DNA from: Levilactobacillus enshiensis
GTDB taxonomy: Bacteria > Bacillota > Bacilli > Lactobacillales > Lactobacillaceae
Assembly (NCBI RefSeq): GCF_007115095.1
Contig: NZ_SULH01000004.1
Coordinates: forward strand, 124,001 to 188,000
Length of the DNA stretch: 64,000 nucleotides
Direction of reading: 5' to 3'
Positions within the stretch are counted from its first letter, which is position 1, and the number at the start of each line of letters is the position of its first letter. The notes beneath the pieces are model-generated. The model did no database searches and was not told the origin of the DNA. It was given only the letters and a program-made list of their open reading frames with translations. Both the position numbers and the translations under genes were made by a program. This document shows, piece by piece, positions 51,987 through 60,578 of this stretch.

Positions 51987-52766
51987 ATGGAAAACTTAGA
52001 TTTTGATACCACTAAATTTCGCTTGGATGGCAAGGTCGCCGTTATCACGGGCGGTGCGTCTGGCTTAGGTTCTTATTATACCAAGGCCATGCTGCGGTCT
52101 GGTGCGGCTGTCTTCATTGTTAGTTACGACGAACGAGGCTGGGACGAGACGAAGGCCTTTGCGGAAGCGAATGAAGGTCAGGTCGCTTTTCTGAAGATGG
52201 ATGTCACCGCGCCAGAAGCACCACAACAGATTGTAAAGGCCGCTCTAGCCGCCTTTAACCATATCGATATCCTGGTCAACAACGCGGGAATCCAGTTGCG
52301 AGAAAACTGGCAAGATTTTAAGGATGAAAATTGGCGGAAAGTGATTGAAATCAACTTGAACGCGGTTTACTTTTTGTCGCATGTCGTTGCGCAAGAGATG
52401 GCGAAACAGGGTGGCGGCAAAATCATCAATATTGGGTCGATGCAGTCCTTCCGTGCTGGGAAGTTTATTTTCCCTTATACGGCTAGCAAGCACGGTGTTG
52501 TTGGCCTGACGAAGGCTTATGCGGACGCGTTGGCACCGGAAAATATTCAAGTGAACGCCATTGCACCAGGATATATTGATACACCGATGACGAAGGCCTT
52601 ACAGCATGATCAGGAACGTAATACGGAAATTTTAGCGCACATTCCGGCCGGTCATTGGGCCAATCCAGCAGAGTTGATGGGGACGGTCGTTTTTCTAGCT
52701 AGTGCGGCGTCGAATTATGTGACTGGGATCACAATTCCGGTCGATGGTGGTTACTTATTACGTTAA
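51987..52766 (+). CDS. SDR oxidoreductase, gluconate 5-dehydrogenase/KduD-like
   Basis: A 259-residue classical short-chain dehydrogenase. The cofactor loop is TGGASGLGSYYTKAM, followed by NNAG (ILVNNAGIQ) and a Ser...Tyr-x-x-x-Lys set (IGSMQSFRAG, PYTASKHG). The N-terminal extension (MENLDFDTTKFRLDGKVAVITGG) and the whole layout resemble KduD and 5-keto-gluconate reductase (IdnO/Gno) proteins. AAGGAG lies seven bases before the ATG. The 2-hydroxyacid dehydrogenase starts 23 bases after the stop, so they are co-transcribed. Reduction of a keto-sugar acid is the likely role. Confidence 0.85.
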   Translation: MENLDFDTTKFRLDGKVAVITGGASGLGSYYTKAMLRSGAAVFIVSYDERGWDETKAFAEANEGQVAFLKMDVTAPEAPQQIVKAALAAFNHIDILVNNAGIQLRENWQDFKDENWRKVIEINLNAVYFLSHVVAQEMAKQGGGKIINIGSMQSFRAGKFIFPYTASKHGVVGLTKAYADALAPENIQVNAIAPGYIDTPMTKALQHDQERNTEILAHIPAGHWANPAELMGTVVFLASAASNYVTGITIPVDGGYLLR

Positions 52767-52788
52767 ATTAGCGAAGTGGAGGAAAATA

Positions 52789-53739
52789 ATGATGAATCAA
52801 ACAGTTGTCATTCCTAAGGGCCTTTCACAGGCTGGTAAAGATTACCTGAAAAATCACGGGTTAGCAACGATAGAGTTAGCCGATTTGCGTGAAGAAAACA
52901 TTTTAGCTCAAGCACCTGCTGCGGCGGGTATTGTACTAATGATGGACCCATTCAGCGCGGCCACGGCTAAAAAAATGCCCAATTTAAAAGTCGTCGCACG
53001 CCACGGTGTGGGGTACGATAACGTTGACCCAGCCACGATGGCACAAGCCGGTGTTTGGGTAACGATTACGCCCAATGCCAATGCGTCAACAGTTGCTGAA
53101 ACGACCTTGGCGGAAATCCTGGATTTGTCCAAGAACCTAACCGCCATCTCGACGCACATGCGCCAGGGTGATTTTGACTACAAAGGCCAACACATGGGAT
53201 TTGACCTAAGCGGAAAGAAATTGGGAATCATGGGCTTTGGCCGCATTGGCCGGATGGTGGCCCAGAAGGTCAGCGGTCTTGGCATGGATATTCTCATCTA
53301 TGATCCATTTGTTAAACAGACCGATATTGGTCGTCTCGTTGATCGGGAGACTCTATTTAAAGCGGCGGATGTGATAACACTACACATGGCAGTAACACCG
53401 GAAAACACCAACGGTATTGGGCAAAAAGAATTTGCAGCGATGAAGAAGCAAGCCGTTTTGATCAATCTGGGACGGGGAGCTTTGGTCGATCAACCGGCAC
53501 TACTGACGGCACTCAAAACTGGTGAAATTGGTGGGGCGGCCTTAGATGTCTTTGACGAGGAACCGCTCCCACTGTCAAGTGAATTTTATACGCTGAACAA
53601 CGTCTTATTAACCCCCCACATTGCTTCCAACACGCAGGAATGCATGTCCAGAATGGCAGTGGATGCGGCCAGTGAAGTAGTACGGGTCTTAAACGGTGAT
53701 CAACCACAATGGCCAGTGAATCACCCGGCAAAGGACTGA
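52789..53739 (+). CDS. D-2-hydroxyacid dehydrogenase (copy 1)
   Basis: A 316-residue NAD(P)-dependent D-isomer-specific 2-hydroxyacid dehydrogenase. It has the Rossmann motif GIMGFGRIGRMV in the middle and catalytic Arg (NLGRGALVD), Glu (DVFDEEPLP) and His (LTPHIASNTQE). ATG at 52789 follows GGAGG; an in-frame start 45 bases upstream is inside the SDR gene. It is closely similar to the gene at 54226. Glyoxylate/2-keto-gluconate reductases (GhrB-like) belong to this family, and the neighbours favour a keto-sugar acid as substrate. Confidence 0.88.
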   Translation: MMNQTVVIPKGLSQAGKDYLKNHGLATIELADLREENILAQAPAAAGIVLMMDPFSAATAKKMPNLKVVARHGVGYDNVDPATMAQAGVWVTITPNANASTVAETTLAEILDLSKNLTAISTHMRQGDFDYKGQHMGFDLSGKKLGIMGFGRIGRMVAQKVSGLGMDILIYDPFVKQTDIGRLVDRETLFKAADVITLHMAVTPENTNGIGQKEFAAMKKQAVLINLGRGALVDQPALLTALKTGEIGGAALDVFDEEPLPLSSEFYTLNNVLLTPHIASNTQECMSRMAVDAASEVVRVLNGDQPQWPVNHPAKD

Positions 53740-53744
53740 TCAGC

Positions 53745-54006
53745 ATGGCAACGGTAGAGACCAAAATTGATCCGGATACATTTGCTTACCAAGCCTTACA
53801 GACGGTTCATTTCCGCGAATCGGTCCGACTATGAGGCGCAGCTCAAAGAACGGTTGACAGTCTTCCTCATGGCCAAATATCTGGTCGACGATTTTAATCA
53901 GTTGGAAGCACAGTCATTTGTGGCAACGGACGCGACCGGGAAAACGCGTGCCCAACTTGGCTTTGATGAGCTGCTGACAAAGATCAGTCAACTTAATCAG
54001 TACTGA
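53745..54006 (+). pseudogene. small hypothetical gene with a frameshift
   Basis: It starts ATG at 53745, five bases after the dehydrogenase gene, and reads MATVETKIDPDTFAYQALQT. It then runs to a stop in that frame. The natural continuation (FISANRSDYEAQLKERLTVF through the end ISQLNQY at 54006) is one base out of phase. Deleting one G in ACGGTTC (about 53803-53806) joins the halves into a protein of about 86 residues. I do not recognise it. It could be a true frameshift, a sequencing error, or programmed shifting; no slippery heptamer is evident. Confidence 0.55.
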
Positions 54007-54108
54007 TCACTATTGGATAGGCGCGACGCTGCTTAACTTGGGCTTCAAACAACGACGTTCCAGTCAGCAACAGCTCGTGTTAAACGGCGTGATGCCTAAT
54101 CCGACATA

Positions 54109-54141
54109 AATGGGACAGCTGTCAGTGCAGCTGCCCTATTT
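54109..54141 (+). terminator. terminator after the small frameshifted gene
   Basis: GGGACAGCT pairs with AGCTGCCC around GTCAGTGC, followed by TATTT. Confidence 0.6.
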
Positions 54142-54225
54142 GCGGTTCTACATTTTGTCTGCGTGACAATTGCCGGTCCAACTGGTCTGCGGTAGGCTTA
54201 AGGTAAAAACAATGGAGGCGATTAC

Positions 54226-55194
54226 ATGAATGGCGTTGTGGGAATTCCCCAAAGCTTGGCGCAGGCTGGTAAGGATTATTTAACGGCGCACGGCTTAAAA
54301 ACAGTTGAATTAACGAGTTTGAAGGCAACCGATATTGCGGTTCAGGTACCGCAAGCCGACGCCTTAATTTTGTTAACTGATCCGTTTGATACGGCCGTGG
54401 CTGCCCGGCTTCCCAACTTAAAAATTATTGCTCGTCATGGTGTGGGAATCGATAATGTTGATCCGTTGGCGCTGGCAAGAAGGGGCGTGTGGGTGACAAA
54501 TACGCCCAATGCCAACGCTTCGACGGTTGCTGAAACCACGTTAGCAGAGATTCTCGATGTGTCTAAAAACGTGACCCGCGCGTCAATCCAGATGCGCCGT
54601 GGCAACTTTGCTTATCGCAGCAATCACATGGGTTTTGATTTGAGTGGTAAGCGGTTGGGCATTATGGGCTATGGGCGCATCGGGCGGCTGGTTGCCCAGA
54701 AGGCTAGTGTCTTAGGAATGACCGTATTAATTTACGATCCTACTGCCCAGCAGACTGATGTTGGGACGCTGGTTGACCGCGAAACGCTCTTGCGGGCGGC
54801 CGACATTGTCACGTTACATATGGCGGTGACGCCGGAAAATAAACGCGGAATTGATGCCCGGTCGCTAGCCCTTATGAAGAAGAGCGCCGTCCTAATCAAT
54901 TTGGGACGGGGGGTCCTCATCGATACTCCTGCGCTGATTGCGGCACTAAAATCCGGTGAGCTCAGTCAAGCTGCTCTAGATGTGTATGACGAAGAGCCGC
55001 TTCCCATGACGAGTGAGCTCTATCAGCTGGATAACGTCTTACTGACACCCCACATTGCGTCGAATACATTCGAAGCGCGTTCGCGGATGGCCCGGGATGC
55101 CGCTAGCGAAGTCGTGCGGGTACTGGCAGGTGACCAGCCACAATGGCCAGTTAATCGGCCAGCCAAGCCTAGACAAAGTAACAAACTGAAATGA
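54226..55194 (+). CDS. D-2-hydroxyacid dehydrogenase (copy 2)
   Basis: A 322-residue paralogue of the enzyme at 52789; long blocks are shared (SLAQAGKDYL, NANASTVAETTLAEILD, MGFDLSGK, TPENKRGI, DVYDEEPLPMTSELY, LTPHIASNT). The Rossmann motif is GIMGYGRIGRLV, with catalytic Arg in NLGRGVLID, Glu in DEEPLP and His in TPHIAS. GGAGG lies seven bases before the ATG. The two copies probably arose by tandem duplication of a gene plus spacer and have since diverged, so different substrates or cofactors are likely. Confidence 0.88.
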   Translation: MNGVVGIPQSLAQAGKDYLTAHGLKTVELTSLKATDIAVQVPQADALILLTDPFDTAVAARLPNLKIIARHGVGIDNVDPLALARRGVWVTNTPNANASTVAETTLAEILDVSKNVTRASIQMRRGNFAYRSNHMGFDLSGKRLGIMGYGRIGRLVAQKASVLGMTVLIYDPTAQQTDVGTLVDRETLLRAADIVTLHMAVTPENKRGIDARSLALMKKSAVLINLGRGVLIDTPALIAALKSGELSQAALDVYDEEPLPMTSELYQLDNVLLTPHIASNTFEARSRMARDAASEVVRVLAGDQPQWPVNRPAKPRQSNKLK

Positions 55195-55198
55195 TCAC

Positions 55199-55277
55199 AA
55201 AAAAGTCGTTACGACTTGGCCCGTTCTCCTGATGTCTCGAAGGGAAGGCTAAGTGGTAACGACTTTTAAGCACTTTT
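55199..55277. terminator. long terminator between convergent genes
   Basis: AAAAGTCGTTACGACTT pairs, with small bulges, with AAGTGGTAACGACTTTT across a loop of about 35 bases. Confidence 0.65.
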
Positions 55278-55394
55278 TCTTGATTATAGAGTTGAAAGAT
55301 GGAAATCATGGATTGAACCCCAGCTGACAGTGATTGCTACTTCTTAAATGGTCTCATAGCTGCCACCTGCGGCTAAACCGCCGCCATCGCTGGA

Positions 55395-56159
55395 CTAGTA
55401 ACTCGTCCACCCGCCGTCGACCGGAACAATTGTCCCGTTAACGTAACTGGCAGCGTCGGAACACAGGAAGAGTGCGGTTTGGGCGATCTCATCGCCAGTC
55501 CCGGGTGCTGGCGATAGTGGCATACCCACACTCTGGCGTTCCATTCCCTGCTGGTCAACGCCAGTCATGGACTCCGTGATATTGGTCTTAATGCCACCGG
55601 GAGCGATGGCGTTGGTGCGAATACCAGCGTTTTCGTACATGTAAGCTGTGTTTTTCGTCAGACCAACGACCGCATGCTTAGAGGCCGTGTAGGCGGCACC
55701 GGCACGACCGCCACCTAGACCACCAACGGAAGCAATATTCAAGATGACGCCTGACTTTTGTTTCGTGAAGAGTTTCAAAGCTTCTCGCGTGGCCAACATC
55801 ACACTGGTGGTGTTGACGGTCATGACTTTATCCCATAACTCGTTGGTCAAAGTACCCACGGGGGCCATGTTATCCATGATGCCAGCATTGTTGACTAAAA
55901 TATCGAGGTGGCCGAAATTATCGACAGCGGTTTGCACCATAGCGACAACATCAGCTTCCTTGGTGACGTTGGTGATACTTGCAACGGCTTGGCCGCCGGC
56001 ATCTTTAATGGCAGCGACGACTTCGTTTAACCGGTCGGCATTAATGTCTGCGGCAACGACTTGGGCACCTTCCTTGGCAAACAGTTCGGCCATAGAACGG
56101 CCCATGCCAGAACCGGCACCCGTAATGATTGCAACTTTACCTGGTAATTGTTGAACCAC
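55395..56159 (-). CDS. SDR family oxidoreductase
   Basis: A 254-residue classical short-chain dehydrogenase with cofactor loop TGAGSGMGRSM, NNAG, and catalytic Ser (IASVGGLGG), Tyr-x-x-x-Lys (YTASKHA). The C-terminal FLCSDAASYVNGTIVPVDGGW is canonical. I choose GTG at 56159, eight bases after AAGGAG; a GTG nine bases upstream overlaps the binding site. It is divergent from the NmrA-like gene. The substrate cannot be read; glucose-dehydrogenase-like or diacetyl-reductase-like relatives are possible. Confidence 0.85.
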   Translation of the reverse strand: MVQQLPGKVAIITGAGSGMGRSMAELFAKEGAQVVAADINADRLNEVVAAIKDAGGQAVASITNVTKEADVVAMVQTAVDNFGHLDILVNNAGIMDNMAPVGTLTNELWDKVMTVNTTSVMLATREALKLFTKQKSGVILNIASVGGLGGGRAGAAYTASKHAVVGLTKNTAYMYENAGIRTNAIAPGGIKTNITESMTGVDQQGMERQSVGMPLSPAPGTGDEIAQTALFLCSDAASYVNGTIVPVDGGWTSY

Positions 56160-56330
56160 GTTACTCACTCCTTATCAAAACATGTTTTTGGGTAATGTTT
56201 CTACCGTCTATTATAATCTTTCTCCTAAAGGAAAGCGCTTAATATGCTGGCAGCCAGACCACATTCTTTGACATTTGGCGAATCAGTTGTAACATATAGA
56301 GTAACATTAGATCGTAAAGGAGTTTTTAAT

Positions 56331-57194
56331 ATGAAAATTGTAGTCACTGGCGCCACAGGCCATCTGGGCCAACAAATCGTTAAGCAATTGGGACAACGCG
56401 TCAGCCCACAGGCCATCACGTTAGGTGTCCATACACCAGCTAAAGCAGCGGCATTTCAGCAGCAGGGGATGCAGGTGCGACCTCTGGACTATCGTGATCA
56501 GACTAGTATTGTGACGGTCTTGCAGGCTGCGGATGTGGCCATTTACGTGCCCAGTAAGAGTCACGATAGCTTTAGTCGGGTGACGGAGTTTGAAAATGTC
56601 ATTGGTGCGGCTGAAAAGGCGGCAGTCGGCCATTTGATTGTGATGGGGTTTATTGCCGATCAGGCCAACAATCCGTTTGACCTGTCTGCATTTTACGGGT
56701 ACGTTCCGCGACGTTTGGCCGCCACGGACCTTTCCTATACGATTTTACGGAATGCGCTGTACGCCGATCCACTGGTCCCTTATCTGCCTGAATTAATCGA
56801 ACGCAAGAATGTGATCTATCCATTGGGGGATGCTTCACTGAGCTTTATCAGCTTGGCAGAAAGTGCGGCGGCGTTTGCGCAGGTAGCCGTTACACCAAGT
56901 CTTTGGACGCAACCGATCTATACGTTGACGCAAGAACGTTCCTACACGATGCCAGCGTTAGCACGCGTATTAAGTGACGTGTCTGGGCAACCGATTGGCT
57001 ACGCCCCGGTCACGCTAAAGCAATTCGGTGAAATGTACAATCAGGGCAACGAGGGCCACATGTTAGCCTCAATGTATGCCGGTGGTGCACAAGGACTTTT
57101 GGCCACTGTGACGGATGATTTCCGCAAAATCATGGATCGGCCCGCGCAGTCGTTACCAGACTTTTTGGCGGCGAAACTTGCACCCAACGCTTAA
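56331..57194 (+). CDS. NAD(P)-binding NmrA/QOR2-like oxidoreductase
   Basis: A 287-residue atypical short-chain dehydrogenase (NmrA-like). It begins MKIVVTGATGHLGQQIVKQL, the NADP-binding loop GATGHLG. FYGYVPRRLAATDLSYTILRNALY resembles quinone oxidoreductase QorB/YtfG. AAAGGAG lies ten bases before the ATG. The Rrf2 regulator follows 39 bases on in the same direction, a common arrangement for redox-stress sensor and enzyme pairs, so the regulator probably controls this gene. Confidence 0.85.
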   Translation: MKIVVTGATGHLGQQIVKQLGQRVSPQAITLGVHTPAKAAAFQQQGMQVRPLDYRDQTSIVTVLQAADVAIYVPSKSHDSFSRVTEFENVIGAAEKAAVGHLIVMGFIADQANNPFDLSAFYGYVPRRLAATDLSYTILRNALYADPLVPYLPELIERKNVIYPLGDASLSFISLAESAAAFAQVAVTPSLWTQPIYTLTQERSYTMPALARVLSDVSGQPIGYAPVTLKQFGEMYNQGNEGHMLASMYAGGAQGLLATVTDDFRKIMDRPAQSLPDFLAAKLAPNA

Positions 57195-57233
57195 TTAGGT
57201 ATACTGTTTTGGTAAGTATAAGGGGGAATTGAT

Positions 57234-57689
57234 GTGCGCTATTCGCACCGTTTAAGTGACGCAGTTCATGTGTTGGCTTATATAGATATTTATCATGACG
57301 GTAATCTGTCCAGTACGGCGATTGCGGCCAGTGTCGAGTCGAATCCTGCCTTAGTTCGACGGTTGATGGTAGCGTTGCGGCGAGCGGGGTTGCTAACGAC
57401 CCAGCAGGGAACGGCACAGCCACGACTAACGCGTGATCCTGCAGCAATTTCTTTATTGGATGTGTACCAAGCGGTCGAAGAAGATGGTCGCCTATTGCAC
57501 GTAGACGACAAGACCAATCTGCAATGTATTGTGGGCAGAAATATTCAAGAAACGTTGCGGACGGCCTATGATGAAGTTCAACAGGCTGCAGAAGCTAAAA
57601 TGGCCCGCATTACGCTAGCTAGTCTTATCAAGACGATTTGGACGCGGGAACATGAGAAGCGTGCCGCTGAAGAAGATAGCTCGCGGTAG
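57234..57689 (+). CDS. Rrf2 family transcriptional regulator
   Basis: A 151-residue winged-helix regulator of the Rrf2 family. The recognition part is SSTAIAASVESNPALVRRLMVALRRAG (about residues 25-51), with the wing GTAQPRLTRDP. Only one cysteine is present (NLQCIVG), so the three-cysteine iron-sulfur site of IscR/NsrR is missing; sensing may depend on a single thiol, as in YwnA-like members. The start is GTG at 57234 behind GGGGGAATTGAT. It probably regulates the oxidoreductase gene upstream. Confidence 0.85.
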   Translation: MRYSHRLSDAVHVLAYIDIYHDGNLSSTAIAASVESNPALVRRLMVALRRAGLLTTQQGTAQPRLTRDPAAISLLDVYQAVEEDGRLLHVDDKTNLQCIVGRNIQETLRTAYDEVQQAAEAKMARITLASLIKTIWTREHEKRAAEEDSSR

Positions 57690-57752
57690 AAAAGCACATG
57701 GTGACGGCTTCACTGTTTGGTGCTTTCAATCTTTAATTAGTAAATCAGTCTA

Positions 57753-57798
57753 GCCAAAAGTGGACCGGGAGGATATGCTCTCGGTCCACTTTTGGCGT
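57753..57798 (+). terminator. terminator after the Rrf2 gene
   Basis: GCCAAAAGTGGACCG pairs perfectly with CGGTCCACTTTTGGC around a short loop. Confidence 0.8.
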
Positions 57799-57802
57799 TG
57801 TT

Positions 57803-58318
57803 TTTAAGGTTTGAAGTTTTCAAGCACTGGTGTCATGCCGGTGCTAACAACACTGGCAACAATGGGACTAAAACTGGGCAACATGGAGGTTAAGTCGCCT
57901 TACCGGCCGGCAGATATGGGCTGAATCGGTGCGAACGACGCGCCTGAGCCCATATCTGCCGACCTCTCGGCTTACATTTTGCGCTCAGACAACTCTAAGA
58001 ATAACCATAACGGTCGTGTCGAATCCAAAAACGCTAGGTAGCAGTGGTCTACAGCCGTTGTCTTGACTAAACACCATCAGCGCCGGAGGAGGCCAGGGAT
58101 GGAGCCGGCCGTGAAGGGGTTGTTAGCTGGTGTTTTTAGCCAGCTTACAACCCTGGCGACTTTGGAGACACGTGGTTTTCGTGGCTTCAAAGCGAGCGAG
58201 AAGACTGGTGTTCTTCCAGGCTGAAGCGTCCTCACAGCAGGTGGAATCCCTGGCAGCCGTAGTGCGCCCAATTTAGCCTAATTTAATGGCGCAGATGTTT
58301 ACCACTACTGGTTGTTGG
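57803..58318 (+). repeat. A+B intergenic element lacking the inner A hairpin
   Basis: Module A keeps the stem GGCAGATATGGGCT (57909-57922) with AGCCCATATCTGCC (57947-57960) but jumps from GTGCGAAC to GACGCGCC, omitting about 80 bases present at 7250. Module B is complete: GGGTTGT (58118-58124) with ACAACCC (58148-58154), then CTTTGGAGACACG/CGTGGCTTCAAAG and AGACTGG/CCAGGCT. Both stems differ from the 7250 copy by paired changes. The right terminus is degraded. Confidence 0.8.
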
Positions 58319-58322
58319 AAAC

Positions 58323-58685
58323 TTAAACGTCATCTCTGCTCATGAGCGTGATGGGTTCTCCCGCGGCTTGACGGCGGTCGATATTATCTTCACCCCAGAC
58401 ACAGAGCTCGTGGAGAATGCCAGACAAGGACTCACCATAGTCCGTTAAGGCGTAATCGACACGTGGGGGAACTTGTTTGTAGACGTGGCGAGACACGATG
58501 TTAGCGGCTTCCAATTCGCGCAGCTGTTGTGTCAGCATCTTTTGCGAAATTTGCGGGATGGCACGGGCCAATTCACCGGTCCGCATGGCGTGGTGGCGTA
58601 AGTGGCAAAGAATAATGGATTTCCACTTGCCGCCAATGATTTCCATCGTGGCCTCAACGCCAATATGATAAGTTTTTGTAGGCAT
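58323..58685 (-). CDS. HxlR family transcriptional regulator
   Basis: A 120-residue winged-helix protein of the HxlR (DUF24, MarR-like) family. The signature MEIIGGKWKSIILCHLRHHAMRTGEL is followed by PQISQKMLTQQLRELEAANIVSR. ATG at 58685 follows AGGAGACGG. It is divergent from an MFS pump, and a perfect 12-base palindrome in the shared promoter region is its likely operator. HxlR members often sense aldehydes, quinones or disulfide stress through a thiol; the two cysteines (LCHL and LCVW) might act so. Confidence 0.9.
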   Translation of the reverse strand: MPTKTYHIGVEATMEIIGGKWKSIILCHLRHHAMRTGELARAIPQISQKMLTQQLRELEAANIVSRHVYKQVPPRVDYALTDYGESLSGILHELCVWGEDNIDRRQAAGEPITLMSRDDV

Positions 58686-58727
58686 CAAACCGTCTCCTGT
58701 CTAATTATTACCTTTTGGTGGGTAGCG

Positions 58728-58739
58728 CACTTTAAAGTG
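58728..58739. promoter_or_regulatory. palindromic operator candidate between hxlR-type and MFS genes
   Basis: CACTTTAAAGTG is a perfect 12-base palindrome lying 43 bases before the regulator start and 77 bases before the transporter start. Confidence 0.5.
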
Positions 58740-58815
58740 GCTTCTTGTTCTTAAGTTCCTAACCAGTATAATCATTACTTATCACGTTAGCAAACGAAAG
58801 AACGAGGAGGTCATT

Positions 58816-60027
58816 ATGACAAAATCAAAATCTATTTCACCAACGTTTACATTACTCGCACTGGCCGTTAGTGCCTTTGCCATCGGCTCCACGGAATTCA
58901 TTAGCGTCGGCCTGATTCCGTTGCTGATTCAGAGCTTTCACGTCAGCATGGCCCAGGCCGGCTTGACGGTGTCGGTTTATGCCATGGGAATTATGGTGGG
59001 TGCGCCATTGATGACACTATTGACCGGGCAGATCAATCGCCACACGTTGATGATCGTAATCATGTTGCTATTTATTACGGGGAATGTGGTCGCAGCGGCG
59101 GCACCAACATTTATTATCCTACTCGCAGGTCGGGTCATTGCCGCATTGGCCCACGGCATCTTTATGACCGTGGCGAGTGTTATTGCAGCGGACGTGGTGG
59201 CGCCATCTAAACGGGCGTCGGCCATTGCCGTGATGTTTACGGGACTGACGGTGGCTACTGTGACCGGTGTACCGCTGGGAACCCTGATCGGTCAGCTGGG
59301 CGGTTGGCGTTTATCTTTTATCTTCATTAGTCTGATTGGTGTCGTTGGGTTGGTTGCGGACTATATTTTGGTTCCACGCAATTTACCACTTCCTAGCAAG
59401 GCCACGGCCATGGGAATCATCCGTGTTTTACGAAATCCACAATTGTTGCTGGCTTTATTGGTAACGGCTTTAGGATACGGGGGAACGTTTGTCGTTTATA
59501 CCTACCTGTCTCCCTTACTGGAACAAAAAATGGGGTGGTCCGCGAGTGCCGTCGTCATCATTCTGGTTGTTTATGGTTTGATGGTGGCAGCGGGTAACAC
59601 TGTGGGGGGCCGGTTGGCAAATGCCAAGCCGTTAGCTGCCTTATTAAAAATGTTTATGGGGCTCTTTGCCACGTTACTGGTGTTGACGTTTACGGCAAAT
59701 AGCCAATGGCTGGGTCTGTTAACGGTACTGGTCATGGGGTTCTTCGCCTTTATGAACGTACCGGGCCTGCAACTGTACATTGTGCAGTTGGCGGAAAAGG
59801 AGACGCCCAATGACATCACGATGGCATCGGCATTGAATATCTCGGCATTCAACGTGGGGATTGCCATGGGATCTGGCATTGGTGGTCAAGTCACGAGTCA
59901 ATTCGGATTGGGCATGACGCCGGTCTTTGGGGCAGCCATGGTTGCCGTTAGTCTTGTCCTGACCTGGGGGCTGATCCAGTTGGCTCGGCCAGCCCGGCGA
60001 TTGATTCGTAAATTTAATCACGACTAG
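58816..60027 (+). CDS. MFS transporter, sugar/drug efflux (AraJ/YdhP type)
   Basis: A 403-residue major facilitator with twelve helices. FAIGSTEFISVGLIP in helix 1 is the hallmark of the AraJ/YdhP/Bcr-like efflux group, and ALAHGIFMTVASVIAADVV marks helix 4. GTGVPLGTLIGQLGGWRLSF in helix 5 is the antiporter motif (TGVPLGT). GAGGAGG precedes the ATG. It is probably induced through the divergent HxlR regulator and exports a toxic compound; the substrate is unknown. Confidence 0.87.
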   Translation: MTKSKSISPTFTLLALAVSAFAIGSTEFISVGLIPLLIQSFHVSMAQAGLTVSVYAMGIMVGAPLMTLLTGQINRHTLMIVIMLLFITGNVVAAAAPTFIILLAGRVIAALAHGIFMTVASVIAADVVAPSKRASAIAVMFTGLTVATVTGVPLGTLIGQLGGWRLSFIFISLIGVVGLVADYILVPRNLPLPSKATAMGIIRVLRNPQLLLALLVTALGYGGTFVVYTYLSPLLEQKMGWSASAVVIILVVYGLMVAAGNTVGGRLANAKPLAALLKMFMGLFATLLVLTFTANSQWLGLLTVLVMGFFAFMNVPGLQLYIVQLAEKETPNDITMASALNISAFNVGIAMGSGIGGQVTSQFGLGMTPVFGAAMVAVSLVLTWGLIQLARPARRLIRKFNHD

Positions 60028-60098
60028 TTGGATGTAGTTATTCTAGAAAATAGTTGTTAATGAGCACTATTTTAAAATAATTCCACTTATAAAGAGTG

Positions 60099-60137
60099 GC
60101 TTTAGCGGTGAGAGGGCGACCTTCTCACCGCTTTTTG
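60099..60137 (+). terminator. terminator after the MFS gene
   Basis: TAGCGGTGAGA pairs with TCTCACCGCT, followed by TTTTTG. Confidence 0.8.
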
Positions 60138-60139
60138 CG

Positions 60140-60578
60140 AATATTAGGAAAGTGTTTTTATAAGTATTTTATTATTTAAATAATTATAATCAGCAACTTT
60201 CACTAGCCTTGTGGAAATATCTCTGTATAATTTGGTCGTGGAAAGTCTATTGAGAAATTTATTGAAAGAAGTAATCACTGCAAAAGAGGGGTTGCTGAGC
60301 GGATCGGAAGCTGCGGTGTTAGCCAGTCAGAATATCAACGTGGCTGGGATAAAATCAGAATGCAGCGAGACCGGGGGGCCAGCTAAAGTCATTTTTTAAC
60401 GGCTAGGCTTCGATTTTAGAAGTAGCGTCAAACGTAGGCACACACCTGATTACACAAGGTGGGCGTGCCGCTTTCACTGTGAATTTAGAGTGGCAATGAC
60501 GCGATTTCTGCTTATTTGCTGGTAAAAGTGGCTGATCACTGTATAATGCAATGTCGATTGGAAAAATGGGGGCGTGGA
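60140..60578. other. intergenic region upstream of the WxL gene
   Basis: There is no convincing gene. A 62-codon open frame from 60211 lacks a binding site. GGCACACACCT...AGGTGGGCGTGCC near 60437-60470 forms an imperfect hairpin. TATAAT at 60542-60547 is the probable -10 box of the downstream surface gene. Confidence 0.4.

Noticed and set aside
60211-60399. Open reading frame of 62 codons before the WxL gene
   Set aside because: GTG start without a Shine-Dalgarno, no recognisable features, located in AT-rich spacer.
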